Below, piece after piece: positions 33,385-44,103 of a stretch of 64,000 nucleotides of DNA; position 1 is the stretch's first letter, and each line of letters starts with the position of its first letter. This DNA is from Anaerolineae bacterium (lineage in GTDB: Bacteria; Chloroflexota; Anaerolineae; Promineifilales; Promineifilaceae). Position numbers and translations under genes: made by a program. Where the stretch lies: contig JADLAX010000051.1 of NCBI GenBank assembly GCA_020848035.1, positions 1-64,000 of the forward strand, in the 5' to 3' direction. The notes beneath the pieces were generated by a model. The model saw only the letters and a program-made list of their open reading frames with translations. It was not told where the DNA came from and did not search any database.

Positions 33385-33617
33385 AATGGTTTCATGGTAA
33401 GCGCTAAATTCCGGCCATTCAACGGATAAGTTGCTAGAATAACGGCCGTTCAAGCTCGTACAGGTTCACCATGTTGGGCTTGGTCGTCTGGTTCGTAGAG
33501 TGGACCTTTGAGGGCATCATCTTGCCTGCTGAGTAGAGGTGATACAGTCAGAAAGTCCCCGCCGCGAATGTACACCACACTGGTTTATAAGATACCACGA
33601 ATGAATGAGGTTAATCA

Positions 33618-34529
<912 letters not shown>

Positions 34530-34739
34530 ATTGTGACCGAGGCATTAAAAACAGGGACGTGAAACCGAATTCATAGTACCATCAGTCCACAGTTTTACAC
34601 TTTTTATGCTATCGTTATTTTCGGTCTGTCTAGTATAATAACGGGCAGCGCTCAATCGTAGTAACCCAAATTCAAACCTGCAAACTGGCTGAAATCACTT
34701 TGCAAATTGAGCCTAGACAAACTGATTCCTTATTCTTGT

Positions 34740-36206
34740 ATGAGTAAAAACCTGGCAGCAAAAATCAAAAAAGAGTTTCAGCGTCTAAACTGGTTTGTGA
34801 TAGGCACGTTTTTCCTGGCAATCGTGGTGATGTTGGGCGTCTTTTATGCTGTCTACACCTTCATTATGAACGGCGACCTGGTCGATTGGCTGCCAGGTCT
34901 GGCCATCGCCGTCTTCACCCTCATCGTTGTTCTGGTAATTGTTTACGCTCTGGTGGATCGTTATGCCGACAAAGTGCAGGCAACCACCACCCAGCTTGTG
35001 GGGACGGAACTGCACCAGCTGCGCGCGGCCAACAATCGGGCCAAATCACTGCAATCCATGGCCTCGGTGATGCGCGCCACGCTGAGTTTTGAGCGCGTGG
35101 TAGAAGAAGCACTGGACGTGTGCAGCCTGGCCATTGAGGAAATGGGCATTCCGCGCCAGTCGTTGGTGGGGGCGGTCTTCTTGTTTAATGGCGACGATTT
35201 AATCCCCGTCGCCACGCGCCGCTTTACCCCCGTCGACATCGAAAAGCAGCTGTACGGCAAACGCGGCATTGTCGGTGCGGCGCTAACCCAGGCGGAACCA
35301 GTCACCACCGACCATCCCCGGCAAGACCCCGAACTGCGCCAGTTTGTCGCCTTTCACAACTGCCTGACGGCCGCTTGCATTCCGCTGCGGGCTGGTTTCC
35401 AAATTTTTGGCGCGATTGTGATTGGCTCGGATACGGCCGTTAAATTCGACAAAGAACACTTTGAACTGTTTAACGCCGTGGCCGACCAGGCCGTGATTGC
35501 CCTGCAAAATGCCCAGCTCTACCAGCGGCTGGAAGCCGAAAAACAGCGCATCATCGAGGCCGACGAAGAAGCGCGCAAAGAGCTGGCCCGCGACCTGCAC
35601 GACGGCCCCACCCAAACCATTGCCGCCATCGCCATGCGCATCAACTTTATCCGCTCTCTGCTCTCTCGCGACCCCGAACAGGCGCTCGGCGAGCTGGAAA
35701 AAGTGGAAGAGCTGGCCAAACAAACCTCTAAAGAGATTCGTGGCATGTTGTTTACGTTACGGCCGTTGGTCCTGGAAACTCAGGGGCTGGCTGCGGCCGT
35801 CGAAACCGTCATTGCCCGCATCAAAGAAACCGATGGGCTGAACATTCGCCTGGTAGGCGGCGACAAGGGTGAGCTGCTCAACGAGCAGGCGCAAAGCGTT
35901 GTCTTTTCCATCGTCGAAGAAGCGCTGGGCAATGCCCGCAAATATTCCAAAGCCACCCAGATCCAGGTGCGTTTCTGGCAGGAAGACAACCTGTTTGTGG
36001 CTCTGGTGCAAGACAACGGTGTTGGCTTCGACGTGCAGGCGGTGAACCACGACTACAGCTCACGCGGCAGCCTGGGCATGGTCAACATGCGCGAGCGCGC
36101 CGACCGCATCGATGGCTCCCTCCGCCTCGATTCTACCCCCGGCCACGGCACATCGGTTACCCTGGTGGTGCCGCTGGACAAACACGGCAGTCACATTAAG
36201 GCGTGA
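34740..36206 (+). CDS. membrane sensor histidine kinase, NarL/LiaS type (GAF + HisKA_3)
   Basis: The 488-residue protein has two membrane helices (about 19-43 and 52-74), a GAF domain (about 110-262) and a short coiled coil. A HisKA_3 dimerisation domain carries His287 in LARDLHDGPTQT, and the HATPase domain has VEEALGNARKYSKA (N-box), DNGVGFD (G1) and RGSLGMVNMRERA. Kinases of this type pair with LuxR-type response regulators. No regulator gene is adjacent; the nearest in the window is at 54790. The ATG at 34740 has no clear ribosome site. Confidence 0.9.
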   Translation: MSKNLAAKIKKEFQRLNWFVIGTFFLAIVVMLGVFYAVYTFIMNGDLVDWLPGLAIAVFTLIVVLVIVYALVDRYADKVQATTTQLVGTELHQLRAANNRAKSLQSMASVMRATLSFERVVEEALDVCSLAIEEMGIPRQSLVGAVFLFNGDDLIPVATRRFTPVDIEKQLYGKRGIVGAALTQAEPVTTDHPRQDPELRQFVAFHNCLTAACIPLRAGFQIFGAIVIGSDTAVKFDKEHFELFNAVADQAVIALQNAQLYQRLEAEKQRIIEADEEARKELARDLHDGPTQTIAAIAMRINFIRSLLSRDPEQALGELEKVEELAKQTSKEIRGMLFTLRPLVLETQGLAAAVETVIARIKETDGLNIRLVGGDKGELLNEQAQSVVFSIVEEALGNARKYSKATQIQVRFWQEDNLFVALVQDNGVGFDVQAVNHDYSSRGSLGMVNMRERADRIDGSLRLDSTPGHGTSVTLVVPLDKHGSHIKA

Positions 36207-36207
36207 G

Positions 36208-36300
36208 TCGGTGATCCGTAAGCCGTAAACGGTATTCAGTAAAACGGTCTATAATTTGACCTTTAACCGATTACCGACTACCGTTAACCGATTACCAGAC
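36208..36300. repeat. intergenic 'ccgattaccga' repeat tract
   Basis: Several short units (ccgattacc, gactaccg, ttaaccgattacc) follow one another, with a complementary 'cggtgatccgtaagccgtaaacgg' at the start. It lies between the sensor kinase and the MptB-like gene and belongs to the same general class of short palindromic filler as 44104-44135. No gene. Confidence 0.55.
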
Positions 36301-36301
36301 T

Positions 36302-37774
36302 GTGACCGTTATTTCGCGAATTCCTCCTAAATTTCAGAACAACTTTGTGCTCGTGGCGGCGGCCTCGTGGGTGGGCTACCTTGTTTTTTGGGGCTGGTTT
36401 CCGTTACGGCCGTATCACAACACCCTCCCCCTGCAAGACGTGCGCAGCCTGGCCCCATCGCTCCTGGCCGGAGCCGGGTACGGGCTGCTGCTGCTGGCGC
36501 TGTTTGGCCTGTACTGGCTGGCGTTTCGGCTGGTAGACCGGGGAAGGGCGGGACCATCGCTGCTTTTTTTGCTGGGAACGGCCGTTCTCTTCGCCATTCC
36601 CCTGCTGCAAACCTACCCCATCAACGCCAACGACCTGTTCCGCTACGTCATCCGCGGGCGCCTCACCAGCGTCTACAGCCAAAACCCGTACGACACGCCG
36701 CCAGACGCCATCGCCAGCGATCCGTTCCTGCCGCTGGCGGGCGAATGGGAAGACGCCACTTCACCCTACGGCCCGCTGTGGGAGCTGCTGGCGGCGGGCA
36801 TCACCGGCATCACCCAAGACAATCTGCTGGCCGGACTAGGCTCGTTTAAGCTGGTGGGGCTGCTGGCCCACCTGGCCTGCGGCTGGCTCATCTGGCGGTT
36901 GCTGGCCAGCGCCGCGCCGAACCGGCAGCGCAGCTATACCCTGCTCTGGCTGTGGAACCCCGCCCTGCTGCTGATGTTTGTGGTGGATGCCCACAACGAC
37001 GTGCTGATGATGGTGGGGCAGTTGGTGGCCATCTGGTTTTGGCGGCAGAAACGGCCGTCGCTCACCCTCTTCTTCCTGCTCCTGGCCGCCCTGGTAAAGC
37101 CGATTGGCCTGCTGGCCATCCCATTTTTTGCCCTGGCTATCTGGCGCGAGCTGCCGGATTTGGCTGCCAGGCTGCGGCTGTTTGGCTGGGGCGTGGTGTG
37201 GGGCGGCACGGCCGTTTTGCTCAGCTTCCTGCCATTTGGCTCACCGTTAGACCTGGCGCTGCGGCTGCTGCGTGAAGCGTCCAACATCCCCGGCTTTTCT
37301 TTGGCCACGCTGGCACTGCTGCTGGCCGGTGAATGGGGCCAGCCGGTTACCGCCGAATTGATTGAGTGGATGGCCAATGGGTTCCGCCTGCCATTTTTGC
37401 TGCTGATTGGGTGGCTGCTGTGGTTGGGGTGGCGCAACGGCCGTTCCCCCCTGCGCGCCGCCGCCGATACCTTTTTTGCCTACAGCCTGCAAGCGCTCAG
37501 CTTCCGGCTGTGGTACAGCACCTGGCCTTTCCCCTGGCTGCTGCTAGCAGACAACGGCGAAACGTCGCTGCCCTATCGCCTGCGCGTGGGGCTGTGGTAT
37601 TTGCTCACCGCGCAGCTTTCCGTACTCATCTACGGCCACCTGCGCGCTTATGTGCTCGGCGGCAGCCAGCTGGCGGCGCACCTCATTGGCATTCCCTTTG
37701 TTTTTGGGCTGCCTTTTCTTTTGGCATTGATAACAAACCACCAGACCAAACCCCCACTGCCCCAAACTGGCTAA
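36302..37774 (+). CDS. GT87/MptB-like polyprenyl-phosphate-dependent mannosyltransferase
   Basis: The 490-residue integral membrane protein has about twelve hydrophobic helices. The first large loop carries YPINANDLFRYVIRGR and NPYDTPP, followed by SPYGPLWELL. Later come LLWLWNPALLLMFVVDAHNDV and AALVKPIGLLAIP. This set of motifs matches the alpha-(1->6)-mannopyranosyltransferase/GT87 GT-C group (MptA/MptB type), where Asp in the first loop is catalytic. The start is a GTG at 36302. The stop precedes recJ by about 47 bases. The product may use a polyprenyl-phosphate mannose made by the enzyme at 61503 (inference). Confidence 0.82.
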   Translation: MTVISRIPPKFQNNFVLVAAASWVGYLVFWGWFPLRPYHNTLPLQDVRSLAPSLLAGAGYGLLLLALFGLYWLAFRLVDRGRAGPSLLFLLGTAVLFAIPLLQTYPINANDLFRYVIRGRLTSVYSQNPYDTPPDAIASDPFLPLAGEWEDATSPYGPLWELLAAGITGITQDNLLAGLGSFKLVGLLAHLACGWLIWRLLASAAPNRQRSYTLLWLWNPALLLMFVVDAHNDVLMMVGQLVAIWFWRQKRPSLTLFFLLLAALVKPIGLLAIPFFALAIWRELPDLAARLRLFGWGVVWGGTAVLLSFLPFGSPLDLALRLLREASNIPGFSLATLALLLAGEWGQPVTAELIEWMANGFRLPFLLLIGWLLWLGWRNGRSPLRAAADTFFAYSLQALSFRLWYSTWPFPWLLLADNGETSLPYRLRVGLWYLLTAQLSVLIYGHLRAYVLGGSQLAAHLIGIPFVFGLPFLLALITNHQTKPPLPQTG

Positions 37775-37821
37775 CCTTCCCGGCTGGCAACTGGCCTCGC
37801 TCCGTGTTACCATTTGGCCTT

Positions 37822-39546
37822 ATGAATTCACCCAATACTTTGCGTAAAAATATCTGGCAGGTTGCCCCCAAAGTGCCCGCCCACGTCCAACAACAATTAG
37901 GCCATATTCACCCCGTGATGCTCCAGGTGCTCTATAACCGGGGCATCATCAAGCCGGGTGACATTCAGGCCTTTTTGGAGGGGCACTACCTGGAATCAAC
38001 CGATCCCTTTTTACTGCCAGACATGGACAAAGCGGTTGCCCGCATTGAGCAGGCAATTGATCAGGAAGAAACAATCATCGTCTATGGTGATTTTGATGCC
38101 GATGGGGTGACCAGCACGGTGCTGTTGACGCAGGCGCTGCGCGGCCTGGGGGTGGACCGGAATTTGGTACGGCCGTACATCCCCGACCGCGTTGATGAAG
38201 GGTACGGCCTCAATGTCGAAGCCCTGACCGACCTGAAAGCCAAAGGGGCAGACCTGGTTATCACCGTCGACTGCGGCATTCGCTCCGTGTTTGAAGTGGA
38301 GCACGCCAACAACATTGGGCTGGACATGATCATCACCGACCACCACAGTTTGGGACCGGTGATGCCAGCGGGAACGGCCGTTATCAACCCCAAACGCCCC
38401 GACTCTGCTTACCCCGAAGATATGCTGGCAGGCGTGGGTATCGCCTACAAGCTGGCCCAGGCACTCAAACAATCCCGCCCCAACCGCGCTGCCTTCGACG
38501 ACAGCGACCTGCTCGATCTGGTAGCCATCGGCACCGTGGCCGACCTGGCCCCGCTGCTCAAAGAAAACCGCAAGCTGGTCAGCGACGGGCTGCACTCGCT
38601 CAACAACTCCAAACGCGCCGGGATTGCCGCCATTGCCCGCACCGCCCGCCTGACCCCCGGTAACCTCACCGCTGAATCGATTGCTTTTGGCATTGGCCCG
38701 CGCATCAACGCCGCCGGACGCCTGGCCCATGCCTACAGCGCCGCCCGCCTGCTGGCCGCCAGCAGCACCAACGACGCCAACTACTATGCCGAAGAGCTGG
38801 ACCGGCTCAACCGCAAACGCCAGCAGCTCACCGCCGAACTCAGCGCCCTGGCCGAAAGCATGGTCAGCCCGGATGCCCCCATCCTCATTGCCGCCGACAC
38901 GACCTTTGTTTCCGGCGTGGTGGGGCTGGTCGCCAGTCGCCTGGCGGAAAAGCATTACCGCCCGGCCATCGTTATGGAAAGGGGTGAGGACGAGAGCCGT
39001 GGCTCTTGCCGCTCTATCGACAAGTTCCACATCACCGAAGCGTTGGACGAGGTGGCCGACCTGCTGGTGCGCCACGGCGGCCATGCCCAGGCGGCGGGCT
39101 TCACCGTGCGCAACGACAATCTGCCTGAATTCTTAAGCCGCATCACCGCCATTGCCGAGCGCAAGCTGCGTGATATGGAGCTGGTGCCCTCGCTTACCGT
39201 TGACGCCGAAATTGAGTTGGACGACGTGGATTGGGCGCTTTTTGAACATTTGCAGCAGCTGGAACCTACGGGAGCGGCCAATCCCCAGCCAACTTTCCTG
39301 AGCCGTGGCGTGGAGGTGGTGCATCATCGCGGTGTGGGGCAGGATGGCTCCCATTTGCAGCTGACCCTGGCGGCTGACAGCGCCACTGGCTACCGCGAGA
39401 TTGGGGCCATTGCTTTCCGCCAGGGCGAGTGGGCCAGCCGCCTGCCACAAACGATTGATCTGGTTTACAGCATTGGCGTCAACGAATGGCGCGGCAACAA
39501 AAATTTACAGCTGATGGTGCAGGATATACGGCCGTCACAAGTTTAG
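37822..39546 (+). CDS. recJ: single-stranded-DNA-specific exonuclease RecJ
   Basis: The 574-residue protein is a full RecJ, the 5'-3' single-strand DNA exonuclease of recombination and mismatch repair. The DHH phosphoesterase motifs are in order: DFDADG at 90-95, VDCGI, ITDHHSLG, and IGTVADLAPL. The DHHA1 domain with GGHAQAAGF follows at about 405-415, and a C-terminal OB domain ends with GNKNLQLMVQDI. I chose the ATG at 37822 because the protein then starts like other RecJ proteins; a longer upstream reading would overlap the preceding gene out of frame. Confidence 0.96.
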   Translation: MNSPNTLRKNIWQVAPKVPAHVQQQLGHIHPVMLQVLYNRGIIKPGDIQAFLEGHYLESTDPFLLPDMDKAVARIEQAIDQEETIIVYGDFDADGVTSTVLLTQALRGLGVDRNLVRPYIPDRVDEGYGLNVEALTDLKAKGADLVITVDCGIRSVFEVEHANNIGLDMIITDHHSLGPVMPAGTAVINPKRPDSAYPEDMLAGVGIAYKLAQALKQSRPNRAAFDDSDLLDLVAIGTVADLAPLLKENRKLVSDGLHSLNNSKRAGIAAIARTARLTPGNLTAESIAFGIGPRINAAGRLAHAYSAARLLAASSTNDANYYAEELDRLNRKRQQLTAELSALAESMVSPDAPILIAADTTFVSGVVGLVASRLAEKHYRPAIVMERGEDESRGSCRSIDKFHITEALDEVADLLVRHGGHAQAAGFTVRNDNLPEFLSRITAIAERKLRDMELVPSLTVDAEIELDDVDWALFEHLQQLEPTGAANPQPTFLSRGVEVVHHRGVGQDGSHLQLTLAADSATGYREIGAIAFRQGEWASRLPQTIDLVYSIGVNEWRGNKNLQLMVQDIRPSQV

Positions 39547-39569
39547 AAACTAGCGATTGATGGCTCTTT

Positions 39570-39710
39570 GCAATTTTGTCATTCTGAACGCAGTGAAGAA
39601 TCCCGCAAGGAACCAATGGCAAGCGCCTTGGCTTAACCCGCGTTTTGCAGATTATCCAGCGGATGCGATGCTTCGGAGGACCTCAGCATGACAAGTTATC
39701 TAGATTTGTC
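39570..39710. repeat. dispersed intergenic element with ends TTGTCATTCTGA / TCAGCATGACAA
   Basis: It starts with TTGTCATTCTGAACGCAGTG at about 39575 and ends with 'gatgcttcggaggacctcagcatgacaa' at about 39693. The ends are inverted relatives of each other. This is the form of a widespread non-coding repeat in several bacterial phyla (recalled). It occupies the gap between recJ and the epimerase gene. Confidence 0.75.
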
Positions 39711-39748
39711 ATTCCCGTCTTTAATTTACTATTCTCCTTAAAACGACT

Positions 39749-40717
39749 ATGAAAATACTGGTTACCGGAGCCGCCGGATTCATTGGCAGCAATCTGGCCG
39801 AGAAATTAGCCAAACGCGGCGACACCGTCATCGGCCTGGACAACTTTAACGATTATTACGACCCCGCCAAAAAGCGGGCCAACGCCGCCCGGCTGGCCGC
39901 CTACCCTACCTTCCGCCTGGTAGAAGAGGACATTCGCCACCGCCAGGCGATGTTTGACCTGTTCGCCGCCGAAAAGTTTGACGCGGTGGCCCATCTGGCG
40001 GCGATGGCCGGCGTGCGCAACGCCGTGCTGCACCCCGATTTGTACGTGCAGGTGAACCTCAACGGCACGCAAAACCTGATGGACGCCGCCCGCGCCGCCG
40101 GGGATGTGCAAAACTTTGTGATGGCTTCTACCTCGTCCGTTTACGGCAACACCACACAAATTCCGTTTGTGGAAACCGATCCATGCGACCGACCGCTGCA
40201 GCCATACGCCGCCGCCAAGCGGGCGGCCGAGATGTTGGGCCATGCTTATCATCATTTGTACGGGTTGAATTTTACGGCCGTTCGCTTCTTCACCGTCTAT
40301 GGGCCAAACGGCCGTCCCGACATGATGGCCTACCTCGTGGCCGAAAGCGTCGCCAAAGGCACCCAGATTCCCCTGTACGATGGCGGGCAAATGGTCCGCG
40401 ACTGGACCTACATCGATGACATCACCGATGGCGTGGTGGCCGCGCTGGACACACCGCTGGGCTACGAAATCATTAACCTGGGCCGCGGCGAACCAACCTT
40501 GCTCAAAGATTTTGTCACGCTCATCGAAACGCTGGGCGGCCGTCCGGCCAACGTCATCCACAAGCCCCGGCTGGCCGCCGACTTCGTCAAAAATGAGGCC
40601 GACATCAGCAAAGCGCGCCGCCTGCTGGGCTACAACCCCCAGGTTCCGGTAGAACAGGGTGTGCGCCGCTTCTGGGAATGGTATGAAAGCACTATCCACC
40701 AGACATCGTCATCTTGA
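39749..40717 (+). CDS. NAD-dependent nucleotide-sugar epimerase/dehydratase
   Basis: The 322-residue protein is an extended short-chain dehydrogenase. VTGAAGFIGSNLAEKL (Rossmann GxxGxxG) stands at the start, followed by LDNFNDYYD. STSSVYG supplies the catalytic Ser, and PYAAAKRAAEM carries the Tyr-xxx-Lys pair. VRFFTVYGPNGRPDMM and DWTYIDDITDG complete the substrate loop. The DNFNDYYD and GPxGRPDM motifs are typical of UDP-glucuronate 4-epimerase-like members. It probably makes an activated sugar for the many surface glycosyltransferases here. The exact substrate is unproven. Confidence 0.9.
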   Translation: MKILVTGAAGFIGSNLAEKLAKRGDTVIGLDNFNDYYDPAKKRANAARLAAYPTFRLVEEDIRHRQAMFDLFAAEKFDAVAHLAAMAGVRNAVLHPDLYVQVNLNGTQNLMDAARAAGDVQNFVMASTSSVYGNTTQIPFVETDPCDRPLQPYAAAKRAAEMLGHAYHHLYGLNFTAVRFFTVYGPNGRPDMMAYLVAESVAKGTQIPLYDGGQMVRDWTYIDDITDGVVAALDTPLGYEIINLGRGEPTLLKDFVTLIETLGGRPANVIHKPRLAADFVKNEADISKARRLLGYNPQVPVEQGVRRFWEWYESTIHQTSSS

Positions 40718-40768
40718 CCAAAATGTTATAATGTGGCTCATGATTACCGCCATTGATGGAGCAGCTTT

Positions 40769-41896
40769 GTGAAATTACCGCCACATAAACTTATTACCAC
40801 GCAGTCAGATTGGCGCCATTGTCTGGGAAAATTACAAGCGGAACCTCGTTTAGCCATCGATTTGGAAGCCAACAGCATGCACGCCTACCGCGAAGAGGTG
40901 TGCCTCATCCAAATCACGATCCCTGGTCAAGATTACGTCATCGATCCCCTGGGCGTGTCCGATCTGAGCGGCCTGGGCGACATTGTGCAAAACCCGGCGG
41001 TAGAAAAAGTTTTTCACGCCGCCGAATACGATCTCACCCTGCTCAAGCGCCAGTTTGGCTGGCAGCTGCAAAACCTGTTTGATACGATGTGGGCCGCCCG
41101 CATTTTGGGTTACCCGCGTTATGGCCTGGCCAGCATGTTGGAAGCGGTATACGGCATCATTCTGGACAAGCGGTATCAAAAGTCAAATTGGTGTCAACGG
41201 CCGTTGTCCCCCGAACAACTTGTTTACGCCCAACTAGACACCCACCACCTGCTCCAGCTGCGCGATCACCTGGAAGCGGAGCTCATCGCCGCCGGGCGCT
41301 GGGAAGAAGCCGCCGAAACCTTTGTGGGGCAAACCCAGGTCAAAATCAGCAACAACAAATTTGACCCCGATGACTTCTGGTCGATTAGCGGCGCTTTTGA
41401 CCTGACGCGCCAGCAGCAGGCTGTGCTTAAAGCCCTGGCCATCTACCGTGACCAGGAAGCGCACCAGCGCAACCAGCCGCTCTTCAAAATTTTTCACGAT
41501 AAAACCCTTATTGAGCTGGCCCAAACCATGCCAACTTCCCTGTCCGTCTTGCGTGATGTGTATGGCATGTCGGCCGGACAAACGCGGCGGTACGGCCGTC
41601 AGCTGCTCAGCGTCATTGCCGAAGGGCTGCAAGCCCCCCACCCCGCTTACCCGCCCCGCAGCCAGCGCCCGCCTGAGGCCGCCATGAATCGGTACGACAG
41701 GCTGCACACCTGGCGCAAAAACACCGCCAGCCAGCGCGGCGTTGAATCCGACGTCATCATCAGCCGCGATGCCCTGTGGGCCATCGCCCTGCAAAATCCC
41801 CAGACCGAAGCCGAATTGCAGCAAATTGAGGAAGTGGGTGAATGGCGCGGCAAAGCATACGCTCAGGACATCCTGGCCGTCTTGCGCAGCAGCTAA
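40769..41896 (+). CDS. rnd: ribonuclease D
   Basis: The 375-residue protein has a DEDDy 3'-5' exonuclease domain (about 1-200): Asp31/Glu33 in IDLEANS, Asp in HAAEYDLTLL, and YAQLDTHHLLQL with Tyr and Asp. Two HRDC-like helical regions follow (about 210-290 and 305-372). RNase D trims the 3' ends of tRNA precursors and other stable RNAs. GGAG precedes the GTG start. The gene is 51 bases downstream of the epimerase gene. Confidence 0.93.
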   Translation: MKLPPHKLITTQSDWRHCLGKLQAEPRLAIDLEANSMHAYREEVCLIQITIPGQDYVIDPLGVSDLSGLGDIVQNPAVEKVFHAAEYDLTLLKRQFGWQLQNLFDTMWAARILGYPRYGLASMLEAVYGIILDKRYQKSNWCQRPLSPEQLVYAQLDTHHLLQLRDHLEAELIAAGRWEEAAETFVGQTQVKISNNKFDPDDFWSISGAFDLTRQQQAVLKALAIYRDQEAHQRNQPLFKIFHDKTLIELAQTMPTSLSVLRDVYGMSAGQTRRYGRQLLSVIAEGLQAPHPAYPPRSQRPPEAAMNRYDRLHTWRKNTASQRGVESDVIISRDALWAIALQNPQTEAELQQIEEVGEWRGKAYAQDILAVLRSS

Positions 41897-41927
41897 CCAG
41901 CTTTCTTGGCCCAGTTATGAGAGGAAT

Positions 41928-41992
41928 TCACCGCAAAGCAGGCCAGGTTGGCAAAGCTTTTAACTTTTCCTCTGCGTTCTTTGCGGTGAAAT
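41928..41992. repeat. inverted repeat TTCACCGCAAAG...CTTTGCGGTGAA
   Basis: The 12-base arms are exact complements at the ends of an element of about 65 bases between rnd and the beta-CASP gene. The same family (TTGACGCAAAGG...CTTTGCGTCAA) lies at 58847-58926. It may form a hairpin in the transcript. Confidence 0.75.
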
Positions 41993-42040
41993 GATCAAGC
42001 AATCCATAGCTTTTGATCACGCTGAAGAAGGAGAAAATTC

Positions 42041-43450
42041 ATGGAGATCACATTTCATGGCGCGGTGCGCACCGTTACCGGTTCGCAGCACCTGGTGCGG
42101 GTAAACGGTTTAAACATTTTGCTCGACTGCGGCCTGTATCAGGGTTCACGCAAAGAAAGTTACGAGCGGAACCAAAATTTGCCGTACAATGCCGCCGAAA
42201 TTGACATTCTGGTGCTTTCTCATGCCCACATTGACCACAGCGGCAACGTGCCCAATTTGGTAAAAAGCGGCTTCATGGGCGATATTGTCTGTACCTACGC
42301 CACCCGCGATTTATGCGCCATCATGCTGCGCGACAGCGCCAAAATTCAGCAGTACGACATCGAGTACATCAACAAGAAACGAGACCGCCAGGGGCTGCCA
42401 CCGATAGAACCCATCTACACGATGGCCGATGCGGTGAACAGTTTGAAACATTTTATTGGGATTGGCTACGAACGGCCGTATAAACTCGCCCCCGGTATTA
42501 CCCTCACCTTTTACGATGCGGGCCACATCCTCGGCTCGGCCATTGTGGCGCTGGACATTGAAGATCGCGAGGCCGGGCGCGACATCCGGCTGGTGTTTAG
42601 CGGCGATTTGGGCCGCCCCAATCGGCCTATCCTGCGCGACCCCACGTTCATTAACAGCGCCGACGTGCTGCTCATCGAAAGCACCTACGGCAACCGCTTC
42701 CACGACGATAAAATTGAAGCTACCAACAAGCTGGAACGAATTGTAAAAGAAACGTACCAGCGCGGTGGCAAGCTGATTGTGCCCGCCTTTGCCGTAGGCC
42801 GCACCCAAGAACTGGTCTACCGGCTGCACCAACTGGTAGCCGCCCGCGACATCCCACCTAACCTGCCCGTCTACGTCGACAGCCCGCTGGCGGTGGACGC
42901 CACCGGCATTTATCGTCTGCACCCAGAAGCGTACGATGAAGAGCTGCACCAATTCCTGGCCGACGGCCGCAACGACGATCCGTTTGGCTTTGACATGATG
43001 CGCTACACCCGCACCACGGCCGAATCCAAAGAGCTCAACTTTCTGCGCGAACCGGCCATCATCATCAGTGCCAGCGGTATGGCGGAAGCGGGCCGCATTT
43101 TGCACCACCTGAAGAACAACATCGAAGACCCACGCAATACCATTCTCATTGTGGGCTGGCAGGCGCCACACACGCTGGGTCGCCGCATCGTGGAAAAACA
43201 GGCCAAAGTGCGCATTTTTGGTGAGGAGTACCAGCTAAGGGCGCAGGTGGAGACGATCAACGGCCTGAGCGCCCACGCGGACCGGGGGGAGCTGTTGGAA
43301 TGGACGGGGCATTTGCAGAAACGGCCGTCACACACCTTCATCGTTCACGGCGAGGAGGATGCTTCTATCGCGCTGGCCGAAGCGCTGCAGCGCGAGCAGG
43401 GATTTGCCCACGCCGCCGTGCCGCAGCTGGGGCAAAAGTTTACGGTGTGA
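42041..43450 (+). CDS. beta-CASP metallo-beta-lactamase-fold ribonuclease
   Basis: The 469-residue protein carries the zinc motif SHAHIDHSGN (His61, His63, Asp65, His66). Further motifs are FYDAGHILGSA, FSGDLG, ESTYGNR and, in the beta-CASP insertion, VPAFAVGRTQEL. ISASGMAEAGRILHHL and the C-terminal SAHADRGEL and FIVHGE complete the family pattern (CPSF73/YSH1-like group, often called RNA metallohydrolase). The role is probably RNA processing or decay. AAGGAG stands at ideal distance before the ATG. The protein lacks the long C-terminal domain of RNase J. Confidence 0.92.
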   Translation: MEITFHGAVRTVTGSQHLVRVNGLNILLDCGLYQGSRKESYERNQNLPYNAAEIDILVLSHAHIDHSGNVPNLVKSGFMGDIVCTYATRDLCAIMLRDSAKIQQYDIEYINKKRDRQGLPPIEPIYTMADAVNSLKHFIGIGYERPYKLAPGITLTFYDAGHILGSAIVALDIEDREAGRDIRLVFSGDLGRPNRPILRDPTFINSADVLLIESTYGNRFHDDKIEATNKLERIVKETYQRGGKLIVPAFAVGRTQELVYRLHQLVAARDIPPNLPVYVDSPLAVDATGIYRLHPEAYDEELHQFLADGRNDDPFGFDMMRYTRTTAESKELNFLREPAIIISASGMAEAGRILHHLKNNIEDPRNTILIVGWQAPHTLGRRIVEKQAKVRIFGEEYQLRAQVETINGLSAHADRGELLEWTGHLQKRPSHTFIVHGEEDASIALAEALQREQGFAHAAVPQLGQKFTV

Positions 43451-43722
43451 GGCTTGTTTAACTGGCTTTGCTTTTCCTAGCCCAGGATTCCTATCCACCT
43501 GCCCCCCTGTAATTTGTTATAGTGGGATTGTGACGGCCGTTTTCTTCATTGTAGTTGACCGGAAACGGCCGTTTTTCTTTCTAGTGAGTATGTAGATAGG
43601 CTGACTTGTAAAACCGACAAAACCAACGGCGAATCGTTAGACAAAACAGCCCCAGCCACACAACTCCAGGTTTACAAGATCAGTTTTTTGCCCACATAAA
43701 TGGGTTGGACAGGAGCCGCCGG

Positions 43723-44097
43723 GTGAGCCACTTTACAGATGTTAGTTACTGGCAAGCCGCCAGACCGTATGAATCGGAGCAAATTGCGTTGATCACACTC
43801 CCCAGCAACGCCCCGACTTTCGATGACAGCATTCAGCTGCTGCGCGCTCAGCTGATAAGTCTAAACGCGTGGCCTGAAGCTGGCGACACCTTTTTGGAGC
43901 TGCTGGAACAGGTGCGTGGTTACGGCGTCACCCTAATCCCCACCGACTATGACTGGCTCAATCAGGTGGCGGAATCGGCCCAAAAAGGCGAAGATATCGG
44001 CCTGCACTACCCCTCCATCTTCCAAAAACTGCTCACCTTCCCCGAACTGCGCCACAAATTTCTGCACATCCTGAACCTGCGCGGCACCGACGCTTAA
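43723..44097 (+). CDS. hypothetical protein, 124 aa
   Basis: The protein is acidic and soluble-looking and not recognised. It has mixed helix and strand sequence with YWQAARPYESEQIALITLPS near the start and LHYPSIFQKLLTFPELRHKFLHILNLRG near the end. A GTG at 43723 follows AGGAG at good spacing; a TTG at 43705 is an alternative. It stands alone, ending close to the convergent kbl gene. Confidence 0.6.
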   Translation: MSHFTDVSYWQAARPYESEQIALITLPSNAPTFDDSIQLLRAQLISLNAWPEAGDTFLELLEQVRGYGVTLIPTDYDWLNQVAESAQKGEDIGLHYPSIFQKLLTFPELRHKFLHILNLRGTDA

Positions 44098-44103
44098 GAA
44101 AAG

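Noticed and set aside
37366..37821. N-terminal extension of RecJ by 152 codons
   Set aside because: It overlaps the GT87-like gene out of frame, is Arg/Ala-rich shadow sequence, and RecJ starts normally at 37822.
43554..43582. AAACGGCCGTTTTTC as a Rho-independent terminator
   Set aside because: It is one of the many copies of the genome-wide palindrome with a T-run by chance; the stem has no loop and is short.
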